This document shows positions 1-5,756 of a stretch of DNA of 5,756 nt, piece by piece. This DNA comes from Gemmatimonadota bacterium. GTDB lineage: Bacteria > 4572-55 > J002. The DNA lies in the NCBI GenBank assembly GCA_003697105.1, contig RFFQ01000006.1:1-5756 (forward strand). Direction: 5' to 3'. Position 1 is the first letter of the stretch; each line of letters begins with the position of its first letter. A program made the position numbers and the translations under genes. Below the pieces are notes generated by a model. It had not been told where the DNA came from, searched no databases, and saw only the letters and a program-made list of their open reading frames with translations.

Positions 1-79
1 GTAATTTTTACACGCAACAGGCGGCAGTAAACTAAACCCAACCGGATTAGCCCCCACCGGAAACCCCCCTGTTTTCCTC
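1..79. other. non-coding upstream region, no gene recognised
   Basis: I see no coding sequence, tRNA or terminator here. The stretch has C-rich runs at 51-55 and 64-69 and a short direct repeat ACCGGA at 41-46 and 56-61, neither with an obvious role. Any upstream gene lies outside the window. Confidence 0.5.
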
Positions 80-108
80 TTGACAGATTCGCAATATTCC
101 CTTATTTG
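80..108 (+). promoter_or_regulatory. probable sigma-70-type promoter of the hydrolase-lipoprotein-receptor operon
   Basis: A perfect -35 hexamer TTGACA (80-85) is followed after 17 bases by TATTTG (103-108), which keeps only the first half of the TATAAT consensus. The spacing is optimal and the position, about 50 bases before the first start codon, is sensible. The weak -10 means that an activator or an alternative sigma factor may matter. The Bacteroidetes-type -7 element TAnnTTTG is not matched exactly, although TTTG is present at 105-108. This is the only plausible promoter seen for the three-gene block. Confidence 0.5.
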
Positions 109-155
109 GTAGCAACTCATTTTAGCCTCATATTTTTCGATTACGAAAGGTCATA

Positions 156-974
156 ATGGATATCCGGTTACGACCTAACGAAATTCACCCCGGCATCTAT
201 CTGTTTACCAGTTTTAAAACCCTCATGGTTAACAGTACCGTTGTGGACTGCGGCGATGAGGTGATCGTTGTGGATACCCTACTCCGTAAGGATGAAGCTA
301 CCCAAGTTGCCGATTTTATCCGAGAAACATTACAAAAATCCGTCAGTTGGATCATCAATACCCATTGGCACAAAGACCATTTGTATGGTAATCAGGCGTA
401 CCCCGGGGTGCCCACCATTGCCCATGAAAACTACATCCACAGTGCAGAAGCCCAAAAAATCTTGATGGGACATCGCATGCCGTACCAGCATCCCAAGCTA
501 ACCTTCTCCGAGCGGATGCGGCTTACCATTGGTACCCGTCACATGGAACTTCACGGCGCACCGGGACACTCTCCAGATGGGTTGGTCGTCTATCTACCGG
601 AGGAAAAGGTGATGTTCACCGGCGATACCGTGATTGGTAACGGCTCCCGCCGGATCGGTTTGCCTTATGTCCATGAAGGAAATTGGGGACGCTTGGAAGC
701 CACCTTGGAATGGTTGTTGACCTTTAACATTGAACGGATCGCGCCGGGACATGCCAAACCCGGTGATAAGTCCTTGATTCAACAACGGTTAGATTATACC
801 CAACGGTTGCGCCGTTTCGTGCAAGAGGCGCCTCTGGCGAATATGACAAAAGCCGACCTTATCGCCCTGCCCTTGACCGAGTTTACTCACGATGGTAGCG
901 AAGCGATGATGCCCAATCTGCATCACATCAATCTGGAAAAGATGTGGGCAGAACTTCACAACAACACCCCCTAA
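156..974 (+). CDS. MBL-fold (metallo-beta-lactamase superfamily) zinc hydrolase
   Basis: A 272-residue cytoplasmic enzyme of the metallo-beta-lactamase fold, with no signal peptide. All the canonical metal ligands are visible: the HxHxDH motif in THWHKDH (His70, His72, Asp74, His75), His138 in APGHSPD, Asp157 in FTGD and His199 in APGH. A dinuclear zinc (or Fe/Zn) hydrolase site is therefore intact. The N-terminal beta region with VVDT (38-41) and the length are normal for the superfamily. Members hydrolyse thioesters, lactones, beta-lactams or phosphoesters; the sequence does not say which, and I see no residues that fix it as glyoxalase II or a beta-lactamase. The start at 156 has GAAAGG at 145-150, five bases upstream. 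It is the first gene of a probable operon with the lipoprotein and the TonB-dependent receptor, which suggests it may process whatever the receptor imports (inference). Confidence 0.95.
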   Translation: MDIRLRPNEIHPGIYLFTSFKTLMVNSTVVDCGDEVIVVDTLLRKDEATQVADFIRETLQKSVSWIINTHWHKDHLYGNQAYPGVPTIAHENYIHSAEAQKILMGHRMPYQHPKLTFSERMRLTIGTRHMELHGAPGHSPDGLVVYLPEEKVMFTGDTVIGNGSRRIGLPYVHEGNWGRLEATLEWLLTFNIERIAPGHAKPGDKSLIQQRLDYTQRLRRFVQEAPLANMTKADLIALPLTEFTHDGSEAMMPNLHHINLEKMWAELHNNTP

Positions 975-980
975 AGGAGA
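973..980 (+). promoter_or_regulatory. Shine-Dalgarno that fixes the lipoprotein start
   Basis: AAAGGAGA overlaps the stop codon of the hydrolase gene (972-974) and its AGGAG core (975-979) lies six bases before ATG 986. It decides for 986 over the earlier in-frame ATG at 944, which lies inside the hydrolase gene, has no comparable site and would bury the signal peptide behind 14 extra residues. The overlap also suggests translational coupling of the two genes. Confidence 0.85.
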
Positions 981-985
981 ATTTC

Positions 986-2524
986 ATGAAACCGGTCAGT
1001 CTCGGATTGATATTCCTCGTACTCTGGGGATGTTCCCCAGAAAAACAAGATTTAAACACAGTCGGACCGGACCCGGACCCGCTTTTTGATGTAACCTTTT
1101 ACATTTACGACTATAATTCTCGGGAAAGACCCCTTGAAAATGTACGAGTAAGCCTGATTGACTATCCCTCACAAGAGGTTCTCTTTAGCGACCAAACCGG
1201 TGCAAACGGACGAACCACACCCTACCCACTCCGCACCAGCCAAAGCTTCCGATTAGCAGTGGAAGCCCCCGGCTTCACTTATCTCAATTCGGGAAAAATC
1301 TTTAGCCTAACCTACGTGGACTCGGTGATCTCGATCCCCCTGATTCCCCAGATCGAACCGCTGGCAGAAATACCGTTGTTCACGGATGAACCGATTTATC
1401 CCACCGGCGTAACATGGGGGAACAACCGGTTGTGGTTCTTGGGGGGTAAGAACCCTCACAGGTTAGATATCGATCCGCAAACGGTATCCCATAATAACCC
1501 TTGTGATACGCTCACCTATCTGAGAGTTTGGCCGGTTTATGTGGAAACAATTGCCAGAAAGCCAACCGAAACTACCGCGCGTTTATGTTTATCGGAGACC
1601 GCCACTACCCCATTGACGTGGGAAGTGTCGCTGGTAACAAGGGATAGCACTCCAACTACACCCTCATGGGTGAAAGAAATATATCCCACCCATGGAACCT
1701 TACGCGTACCGGGAAACTGCCAGCGAATTAACATTTGGTTTGATACAGACCAACCCGAAGGAGAATACCGCGCCGAACTGAAGGTGATAACCCAAACCCC
1801 CCTTTGCCAAGATACGATTTATACCAGTGTGACATTGGACGTCTATTATTATTACCTCTGGGAGACAGATACCTCCGGTGCAAATCCCACAAGGTATGAT
1901 TTAGATTGGTTCGCCGTTACCCCCGATACCCTACGCATGGACGTCCTCAAACCATACGCGTTAGTATGGGACTTACACTTTCTCGATGGTACCCTGTGGT
2001 CCAACTTTGGGAAACGTAGTACGAACAACGGAGATACATGGCTCTACTACCATACCGCAGAGAACCCCGTGTGCATTGGGCATCGTGTACCAACCACTCT
2101 AAATATTTTTGGGTCATTGCGCCCCGCACAGGATTTAGCCTATCAAGATGAGAATTATTTATGGGGATGCACGGAGCAATCAGTGATGCGATTGCCGACT
2201 CAGCAGTATAATATTCCGATTGAGTCAGAAGCGGTATTTAACTATACGAATATTATCCAGCAGGGAACAATTGGCGGAATTGCCCATGATGGGACAACCC
2301 TTTGGATGAAGTATACGGAAAGCAGTTTTATCTACGGTGCCACCCTTGATGAGACGAATACTCCGCCAGATGTCCCCAACCGCCAATACCACCTGATTGC
2401 CAATTACGCCCAATATGCCGACCTGACAACAGACCGAAACGGTCGATTTTGGCTGCTGGGGCGCCATACCAATGATACAGCATCACCATTTAAGTTAATC
2501 ATTTTTGAAATCCCCCAATTATAA
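986..2524 (+). CDS. exported multidomain lipoprotein (Ig-like, BACON-like and propeller-like modules), function unknown
   Basis: A 512-residue predicted lipoprotein. The type II signal peptide is short: Lys2, a hydrophobic core at about 5-14, then a lipobox ending LWGC with Cys16 as the lipidated residue. A Pro/Asp-rich linker (27-35) follows. Residues about 33-120 look like a carboxypeptidase-regulatory-like Ig domain (PLENVRV 49-55, SDQTG 68-72). Five propeller-like strands centred on Leu/Phe-Trp end at Trp150, Trp338, Trp393, Trp440 and Trp489; the last four are spaced 47-55 residues apart. Between the first and second, residues about 172-288 resemble a BACON-type Ig domain (PSWVKEIYPTHGTL at 226-239, then EGEYRAELKV at 258-267), ending in four tyrosines (287-290). 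No catalytic motif is visible. It is not SusD-like, since no TPR helices are seen. Its place directly before the receptor gene suggests a surface or periplasmic partner that binds ligand (inference). Domain names rest on pattern recognition only. Confidence 0.9.
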   Translation: MKPVSLGLIFLVLWGCSPEKQDLNTVGPDPDPLFDVTFYIYDYNSRERPLENVRVSLIDYPSQEVLFSDQTGANGRTTPYPLRTSQSFRLAVEAPGFTYLNSGKIFSLTYVDSVISIPLIPQIEPLAEIPLFTDEPIYPTGVTWGNNRLWFLGGKNPHRLDIDPQTVSHNNPCDTLTYLRVWPVYVETIARKPTETTARLCLSETATTPLTWEVSLVTRDSTPTTPSWVKEIYPTHGTLRVPGNCQRINIWFDTDQPEGEYRAELKVITQTPLCQDTIYTSVTLDVYYYYLWETDTSGANPTRYDLDWFAVTPDTLRMDVLKPYALVWDLHFLDGTLWSNFGKRSTNNGDTWLYYHTAENPVCIGHRVPTTLNIFGSLRPAQDLAYQDENYLWGCTEQSVMRLPTQQYNIPIESEAVFNYTNIIQQGTIGGIAHDGTTLWMKYTESSFIYGATLDETNTPPDVPNRQYHLIANYAQYADLTTDRNGRFWLLGRHTNDTASPFKLIIFEIPQL

Positions 2525-2570
2525 GTAGGGTCTAAACTGGAACGTTCAACTCCGTGAAATTGAGATCGCC

Positions 2571-5132
2571 ATGAAACCTTCCATTTTTGGGATCATCTGT
2601 TTGCTGTTCTCTTTCGTCAAACTATCCATTGCCGGAATTACCGGTACACTGTCGGGACATATCATTGATAATGACACCCAGACACCGTTGGAAGGTGTCA
2701 ACGTGGTTCTGGTCGGAACAGATTTGGGCACTATCAGTGATGAAACAGGATATTTTGTGCTGAACAACATCCCTGGCGGAACCTATGCTGTGCGCTTCAT
2801 GCGGATCGGCTATACGACAAAAACGATCAAAGGGGTGGTCATCCTGATGGACCAGCATAAAAAGATCGATGTTCACTTGCAAGCCACGGCTCTGGACGTC
2901 GGAGCAGAAGTTACCGTCCATGCCCAACGACAGTTGTTACAGCAAGATGTCACCGCTACGATGCATATTACCACCGGTGAGGAAATCAATTTTATGCCGG
3001 TCAAGGACTTTCAGGATGCCATTAAACGAGAGCCGGGTGTTGTCGGCCGGCATGTGCGTGGCGGTCGCGAAACAGAAGTGCTCTATCTAGTGGACGGAAT
3101 CCCGATTCAAGAAGCCATTTATGGCGAAACCGGCGCAAACCTACCCAATAGCTCCATTATTGAGATGAGCTTACAAACGGGCGGTTTTAACGCCGAATAT
3201 GGAAACGCCATGAGCGGCGTGGTGAACGTCGTCACAAAGGAAGGTACGGCAAAAACACAAGGCTTATTCAAATATTACACAGATTATATCGGCGGGGACC
3301 AAAGCGATCATCTTAACCAATTTGAATTGAATCTTGGCGGCGGTTTATGGGGCGAAAAGAACAACTATTTCCTCTCAGCAGATTTCGCCACATCTGATAC
3401 GCGCTGGCGAACCCAATTTGACGGCAAAATTGATGCTCCCAACCTGATCCGCTATAACATCAATGGCAAAGCGGTGACCTACTTCCACCCGCGTCATAAA
3501 CTGGTGTGGCAAGGGATTATCTCCCATCAAACCTGGACCGATTACGAACACCCGTGGAAACGCCACTTAGAGGGACTACCCGAACATGAAAATAACAGCT
3601 ATCGCTACAGCCTGACCTACACCCATACCCTCTCCTCAAAAACCTTCTACAAAACCAGTTTAAGCCGGTTTTATGTGTTGAATCAAATTCTAGGGAAAAA
3701 TAATGGGGTCTATGAGATGGAGGATTACATCTTAGTGAGCGAACCGCCCCACTCAATCCGCTATTTTGTGGACAAACGCGATCCAACCGACCCTGACCCC
3801 TTGGTAAAACCCCAATGGCGCGATTCCGAGCAGATAATCACCATCGGTAAAGCGGACTTTACCAGCCAATTGAACCCATTCAACCAGCTAAAACTCGGTG
3901 CCGAATTCACCCATTATGATCTGTATGTCAACAATGTGGAATACGTGCTAATTGACCCCGATGCGATTCTACCCGGCTACCCCCCCGAAGCCGCTTATAG
4001 CGTCTATGTGACAAAATATGATTATCAGCCGGTTGCCGGTGCGGCGTATCTACAATTTAAAACCGAAGCCTTACAAGAAGTGACCCTCAATTACGGGGTA
4101 CGTTTTGACTTTCTCGATCCAAAAACCCACCGTCCCGCCGTCGAATTTGATTTCGAGCAAGGACGGAACCCGTTCCGCCCACAAGAAATCATCAATGATA
4201 AAACCGTACGGGCAGAATTCCAATATCAGATAAGCCCTCGCTTTGGGGTTTCCATGCCCATCACCGAAATTGATATGATCAATTTTAATTACGGGCACTT
4301 TTTCCAGTTCCCCCTGTTTAGCTACCTTTATACTAACCCCACTTACGATTTTAAGGGCTATAACTCATTGTTGGGCAATCCCGATTTAGCGGCAGAAAAA
4401 ACGGTCGCCTATGAAGTGGGGTGGGAACACTTGCTAACCGAGGATATTAAGTTCAGCGCCAACTATTTTAATAAAGATATTGAAAACCTCATTGATAAGG
4501 TAACATTTTACCTCTATGATGCCGAGTTGAATGCCACCAAACCCTTTGAGCAATATCGCAATTTATCCTTCGGGTCATCCTACGGGTTGGAATTTTATCT
4601 GGAAAAACGACGAGGTGTGGAAGCATGGAGTGGCTGGCTGGCGCATCTCTCCGGGAAGATTAGCTACACCTGGATGCACGCCAAAGGGTCAAGCTCCCAG
4701 TTTGGGACACAGTACGACCCCGAAGGGGTAATTACCGTCCCACCCCATGAATATTATCTCAGTTGGGATCAGCGCCATACGCTGGTAGCAAATGTGGATT
4801 ATCGCTTGCCCGAAAATTGGGGCATCAATGTGTTATTGCGGGTCAACAGTGGGCAACCGTACACCCCAGCAGACCCCGATCCCTTCGATACGGAAACCCC
4901 CGATCCCAATAGCAAACGCATGGAAAGTACAACCTACTTTGATTTTAAGTTGAACAAAGATATGACGTTTGGGTGGCTGTTCGCCTCGTGTTTCCTTGAA
5001 GTACTCAATGCGTTTGATGCCGATAATGTAATTTGGGTGGACCATAACGGGCAACCGGGTGGGGTGTATGCAGACCCGACAGCATGGGATGTGGGTCGCC
5101 GGATAAATCTGGGCATTCTCGGCAAGTTTTGA
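2571..5132 (+). CDS. TonB-dependent outer-membrane receptor with N-terminal carboxypeptidase-regulatory-like domain
   Basis: An 853-residue outer-membrane receptor. A Sec signal peptide ends near Ala21-Gly22. Residues about 23-105 form a carboxypeptidase-regulatory-like domain (PLEGVNV 39-45, SDETGYF 56-62, GGTYAVRF 69-76). The plug spans about 110-225: EVTVHAQR (113-120) sits where the TonB box and its linker are expected, followed by DAIKREPGV (149-157), LVDGIPI (173-179) and GGFNAEYGNAMSGVVNVVTKEG (204-225, typical of plugs). The rest is a 22-strand-type beta barrel with alternating aromatic strands, a LLGNPDLAAEKT motif (600-611), VLNAFDADNV (811-820) near the end and a terminal Phe853 expected for BAM recognition. 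The length is normal and no frameshift is seen. The family uses TonB-ExbBD energy to import large ligands; the ligand here is unknown. The start is weakly served by GAGA at 2562-2565. No SusD gene follows; the upstream lipoprotein is the likely partner. Confidence 0.97.
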   Translation: MKPSIFGIICLLFSFVKLSIAGITGTLSGHIIDNDTQTPLEGVNVVLVGTDLGTISDETGYFVLNNIPGGTYAVRFMRIGYTTKTIKGVVILMDQHKKIDVHLQATALDVGAEVTVHAQRQLLQQDVTATMHITTGEEINFMPVKDFQDAIKREPGVVGRHVRGGRETEVLYLVDGIPIQEAIYGETGANLPNSSIIEMSLQTGGFNAEYGNAMSGVVNVVTKEGTAKTQGLFKYYTDYIGGDQSDHLNQFELNLGGGLWGEKNNYFLSADFATSDTRWRTQFDGKIDAPNLIRYNINGKAVTYFHPRHKLVWQGIISHQTWTDYEHPWKRHLEGLPEHENNSYRYSLTYTHTLSSKTFYKTSLSRFYVLNQILGKNNGVYEMEDYILVSEPPHSIRYFVDKRDPTDPDPLVKPQWRDSEQIITIGKADFTSQLNPFNQLKLGAEFTHYDLYVNNVEYVLIDPDAILPGYPPEAAYSVYVTKYDYQPVAGAAYLQFKTEALQEVTLNYGVRFDFLDPKTHRPAVEFDFEQGRNPFRPQEIINDKTVRAEFQYQISPRFGVSMPITEIDMINFNYGHFFQFPLFSYLYTNPTYDFKGYNSLLGNPDLAAEKTVAYEVGWEHLLTEDIKFSANYFNKDIENLIDKVTFYLYDAELNATKPFEQYRNLSFGSSYGLEFYLEKRRGVEAWSGWLAHLSGKISYTWMHAKGSSSQFGTQYDPEGVITVPPHEYYLSWDQRHTLVANVDYRLPENWGINVLLRVNSGQPYTPADPDPFDTETPDPNSKRMESTTYFDFKLNKDMTFGWLFASCFLEVLNAFDADNVIWVDHNGQPGGVYADPTAWDVGRRINLGILGKF

Positions 5133-5153
5133 ACAAATACAAATGGGTATAGC

Positions 5154-5186
5154 AAAAAAGGCGGAGCAACAGTCTCCGCCTTTTTT
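5154..5186. terminator. bidirectional intrinsic terminator between convergent genes
   Basis: A perfect 7-bp stem GGCGGAG (5160-5166) and CTCCGCC (5174-5180) encloses a 7-base loop. Six A's precede it and seven T's follow it (5181-5187), so each strand reads as stem plus U-tract. On the + strand it lies 21 bases after the receptor stop; on the - strand it lies 22 bases after the VOC stop. It should end both transcripts. Confidence 0.93.
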
Positions 5187-5194
5187 TGTTCCAG

Positions 5195-5209
5195 ATGCTT
5201 CCGAAGCAT
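5195..5209 (-). repeat. small inverted repeat at the 3' end of the VOC gene
   Basis: ATGCTT (5195-5200) and AAGCAT (5204-5209) form a perfect 6-bp stem with a 3-base loop. It overlaps the last base of the VOC stop codon (5209-5211 on the + strand). There is no T-run directly after it, so it is not a terminator alone. It may protect the 3' end or be chance. Confidence 0.4.
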
Positions 5210-5580
5210 TAGACATGCTGATCGATTAAAATCGGATTGCCGTCAGGATCAACGATGACCATACTCCCCGGTCCGGTACCGCTCTCATCCACCTCTTGGG
5301 CAATGGCGACCCCTCGTGCTTTGAGTTCGCGCTGTAGGTCGCGTATATCCGTAAACGTCTCCAACGGCTGAGCATCCTGATCCCAACCCGGATTAAAGGT
5401 AAGGATATTTTTATCAAACATCCCCTGAAATAAACCGATAACATGATCACCGTTTTTTAGAATCAGCCAATTTTGGGAGGCATCCCCGCCAAAAACGGTA
5501 AATCCCAATTTTTCATAAAATGCTTTGGAAATATGAAGGTCTTTCACACTTAAACTGATGGAAAATGCACCCAGTTGCAT
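5209..5580 (-). CDS. VOC superfamily (glyoxalase/bleomycin-resistance fold) protein
   Basis: A 123-residue cytoplasmic protein with the two beta-alpha-beta-beta-beta modules of the vicinal oxygen chelate fold. Module one carries SVKDLHISKAFYEKLGF (11-27), and module two ends in VDPDGNPILID (110-120). GGDASQNWLILKNGD (31-45) and GLFQGMFDKNILTFNPGW (49-66) are recognisable from small proteins often annotated as lactoylglutathione lyase-like. The usual metal ligands look absent. The position that carries Gln/His in glyoxalase I (seven residues before the Asp of VKD) is Ser7, and the Glu expected seven residues after the Asp of DPDG is Leu118. A classical metal-dependent lyase role is therefore doubtful; binding or sequestering a small molecule is an alternative. 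It has its own promoter and Shine-Dalgarno and converges on the receptor gene, so it is probably unrelated to the operon. Confidence 0.95.
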   Translation of the reverse strand: MQLGAFSISLSVKDLHISKAFYEKLGFTVFGGDASQNWLILKNGDHVIGLFQGMFDKNILTFNPGWDQDAQPLETFTDIRDLQRELKARGVAIAQEVDESGTGPGSMVIVDPDGNPILIDQHV

Positions 5581-5587
5581 CTAACTC

Positions 5588-5592
5588 CCTCC
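5588..5592 (-). promoter_or_regulatory. Shine-Dalgarno of the VOC gene
   Basis: On the minus strand GGAGG lies seven bases before the ATG (5578-5580). It matches the anti-Shine-Dalgarno well, supports this start and contrasts with the very weak site of the receptor gene. Confidence 0.85.
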
Positions 5593-5603
5593 GAGTCTTA
5601 AAG

Positions 5604-5618
5604 GTATAAGGGGTATAC
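5604..5618. repeat. inverted repeat in the VOC leader, possible operator
   Basis: GTATA (5604-5608) and TATAC (5614-5618) flank the five bases AGGGG. The repeat sits in the untranslated leader, 11 bases before the Shine-Dalgarno on the minus strand. The arms are too short and AT-rich for a firm call. It could be a regulator half-site pair or chance. Confidence 0.3.
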
Positions 5619-5621
5619 TGC

Positions 5622-5679
5622 CGTTCACGCGCACCGCAGAGTGAAGATAAACACATTATAGTACCGGATATGGTGAACG
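5622..5679. repeat. 7-bp inverted repeat spanning the VOC transcription start
   Basis: CGTTCAC (5622-5628) is the exact reverse complement of GTGAACG (5673-5679), with an extra partial copy GTGAA at 5641-5645. The outer arm overlaps the -35 element (5678-5683) and the spacer; the inner arm lies about 20 bases downstream of the predicted start of transcription. This placement would suit a repressor, but no regulator gene is in view. Confidence 0.35.
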
Positions 5680-5683
5680 TCAA
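5655..5683 (-). promoter_or_regulatory. strong sigma-70-type promoter of the VOC gene
   Basis: Read on the minus strand, TTGACG (5683-5678) and a perfect TATAAT (5660-5655) are separated by exactly 17 bases (5677-5661). Eleven of twelve bases match the consensus. Transcription would start near 5648, giving a leader of about 68 nt before the VOC start codon. The main housekeeping sigma factor should recognise it. Confidence 0.85.
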
Positions 5684-5756
5684 GGGTGCAAATAGAAACC
5701 CAGCCCTGAAGAATACTATTTGACCAGAAATCGCTTATATTAAGGGCAAAAGATCA
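5684..5756. other. non-coding region upstream of the VOC promoter
   Basis: No gene, terminator or RNA is recognised. It is A-rich and holds TTGACC (5720-5725) and TATATT (5736-5741), which are only 10 bases apart and do not make a promoter together. A divergent + strand gene may begin beyond the window. Confidence 0.4.

Noticed and set aside
37-69. Possible G-quadruplex on the minus strand
   Set aside because: Only three separate runs of three or more G are present (complement of 37-39, 51-55 and 64-69); a fourth run is lacking unless one run is split.
944-985. Earlier in-frame ATG at 944 for the lipoprotein
   Set aside because: It would overlap the hydrolase gene by 31 bases, has no good Shine-Dalgarno and would put 14 hydrophilic residues ahead of a clear lipoprotein signal peptide. 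ATG 986 has AGGAG six bases upstream.
2540-2547. Palindrome GAACGTTC in the gap between lipoprotein and receptor genes
   Set aside because: Eight bases only, no promoter elements nearby and no T-run, so neither an operator nor a terminator can be supported.
4833-5216. Minus-strand open frames of 91-127 codons over the end of the receptor gene
   Set aside because: They lie antisense to strongly conserved receptor sequence, run through the terminator hairpin, and their translations resemble no protein family.
3220-5681. Shared 11-mer TGGTGAACGTC inside the receptor gene (3220-3230) and at the VOC promoter (5671-5681)
   Set aside because: A few 11-base matches are expected by chance in a window of this size, and the first copy encodes a conserved plug motif.
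5720-5741. Divergent + strand promoter from TTGACC and TATATT
   Set aside because: The spacer is 10 bases, far short of the usual 16-18, and no start codon with a ribosome site follows within the window.

Overview
The window looks like chromosome from a Gram-negative (diderm) bacterium. Two of the four genes encode outer-membrane or periplasmic proteins: a TonB-dependent receptor with an N-terminal carboxypeptidase-regulatory-like domain, and a lipoprotein with a clear lipobox. That receptor architecture, next to a lipoprotein built from Ig-like and propeller-like modules, is typical of the Fibrobacteres-Chlorobi-Bacteroidetes (FCB) superphylum and related uncultured phyla such as KSB1 or Calditrichota. 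This placement is inference, because no rRNA or other marker gene is present. Base composition is balanced, and no mobile element, tRNA, rRNA or CRISPR array is visible.

Layout. Positions 1-155 are a non-coding leader with a probable sigma-70-type promoter (perfect TTGACA, weak -10). Three genes follow on the + strand: a cytoplasmic zinc metallo-beta-lactamase-fold hydrolase (156-974), an exported lipoprotein (986-2524, 11 nt after the hydrolase stop) and an 853-residue TonB-dependent receptor (2571-5132, 46 nt further on). No terminator or convincing promoter separates them, so they probably form one operon. A strong hairpin at 5154-5186, flanked by A and T runs on opposite sides, ends it. 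The same hairpin can end the convergent minus-strand gene, a small VOC/glyoxalase-fold protein (5209-5580), which has its own well-formed promoter (5655-5683), a strong Shine-Dalgarno and several inverted repeats in its leader.

How the genes may work together. The simplest reading (inference) is a small nutrient or ligand uptake locus. The receptor would import a ligand across the outer membrane, the lipoprotein would act as a partner in place of SusD, and the hydrolase would process the imported compound in the cytoplasm. The substrate cannot be read from the sequence. The most distinctive element is the lipoprotein. It appears to combine an N-terminal Ig-like domain matching the one on the receptor, a first propeller-like strand, a BACON-like Ig insertion and then four more propeller-like repeats. 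The VOC gene is probably an independent transcription unit.
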